A DNA stretch of 5,616 bases from Methanomicrobiales archaeon. GTDB lineage: Archaea; Halobacteriota; Methanomicrobia; Methanomicrobiales; Methanoculleaceae. The DNA lies in the NCBI GenBank assembly GCA_012510335.1, contig JAAZIF010000301.1, positions 1-5,616 of the forward strand, in the 5' to 3' direction. Both the position numbers and the translations under genes were made by a program. The notes below the pieces were generated by a model. That model saw nothing but the letters and a program-made list of their open reading frames with translations. It made no database searches and was not told where the DNA came from. The first letter of the stretch is position 1. Each line of letters begins with the position of its first letter. Positions 5,276 through 5,616 of this stretch are shown here, piece after piece.

Positions 5276-5616
5276 ATGACCGGTCTTCGTTTCCTCAATA
5301 CCACCTGCGCGGTCTGCGGGGAGCCCTGCCGGTTCAGCATCCCCGGAGCCGCCGCCCCCATCGGATCGCGGGATCTCGACACCCGCCCCGCTGAACCCCT
5401 GCGGTCCACCATCTACGCATGGGTCAGGCGCTGCCCCTCCTGCGGCTACTGCTCACCCGACCCGGGCAGAGCCCCGGACGGGGCGGCCGATGCGGTGAAA
5501 CTCCCTCGATACCGGGAGCAGCTTGACTCCCGGAGATTCCCACGGGTGGCAAACACCTTCCTCTGCTGGTCGATCATCCAGGAGGATCTCGGTGCGCCGG
5601 CCCACGCGGCATGGGC
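5276..5616 (+). CDS. DUF2225-like zinc-ribbon protein, N-terminal part (runs off right edge)
   Basis: The first 113 residues are visible, with no stop before the window ends. Two cysteine knuckles form a likely zinc ribbon: Cys11-AV-Cys14 (plus Cys18) and Cys53-PS-Cys56-GY-Cys59. Between them lies SRDLDTRPAEPL, then STIYAWVRRCPSCGYC. This spacing and the 'D-D ... Y ... CPxCGY' pattern match the DUF2225 family, whose members usually follow the ribbon with a helical, TPR-like region. The segment FLCWSIIQEDLGAPAHAAW at the right edge is consistent with the start of such helices. The function of the family is not known to me. The ATG at 5276 fits the promoter just upstream and is the first in-frame start before the ribbon. 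No signal peptide is visible. Confidence 0.7.
   Translation, partial: MTGLRFLNTTCAVCGEPCRFSIPGAAAPIGSRDLDTRPAEPLRSTIYAWVRRCPSCGYCSPDPGRAPDGAADAVKLPRYREQLDSRRFPRVANTFLCWSIIQEDLGAPAHAAW

Overview
The window looks like ordinary chromosome of a methanogenic archaeon, most likely Methanomicrobiales and close to Methanoculleus. This is inferred from several things seen together. The DNA is GC-rich and coding-dense, with short AT-rich islands that look like archaeal TATA boxes. There is an archaeal-type FAD synthase (RibL) and the end of an archaeal dihydropteroate-synthase-like protein. There is also a PAS/GAF sensor with the 'HIRNPLQVI' tail and the 'THEWC' GAF signature, both of which I associate with this group.

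Left part (1-1570), all on the plus strand: the 3' end of the dihydropteroate-synthase-like gene, then a single-domain JAMM/MPN metalloprotease-like gene. The JAMM stop overlaps the start of ribL by four bases (GTGA). JAMM and ribL therefore form a tight, probably translationally coupled pair, and the first gene may share their transcript.

Middle part (1571-3549): a 250-375 base non-coding stretch, its length depending on which start is used. It holds an AT-rich, roughly 9-bp-periodic repeat, a small hairpin, a 12-bp palindrome and a TATA-like element. It precedes a soluble PAS-GAF-PAS protein that ends in a histidine-kinase dimerisation-like helix but has no ATPase domain. Its likely role is sensing or partner binding rather than autonomous kinase activity.

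Right part (3599-5616): a minus-strand YgjP/DUF45-type zinc metallopeptidase converges on the sensor gene. It is divergent from a plus-strand gene for a MerR-type winged-helix plus coiled-coil protein. After a 199-base gap holding a stable-looking hairpin and a strong TATA box, a DUF2225-like zinc-ribbon protein begins and runs off the right edge. Its transcript is probably leaderless or nearly so.

I see no mobile element, CRISPR array, tRNA, rRNA or clear defence system. I did not find a convincing undescribed system. The most interesting items are the kinase-less sensor, the cysteine-free RibL, the JAMM-RibL coupling, the MerR/coiled-coil protein and the two structured intergenic regions.
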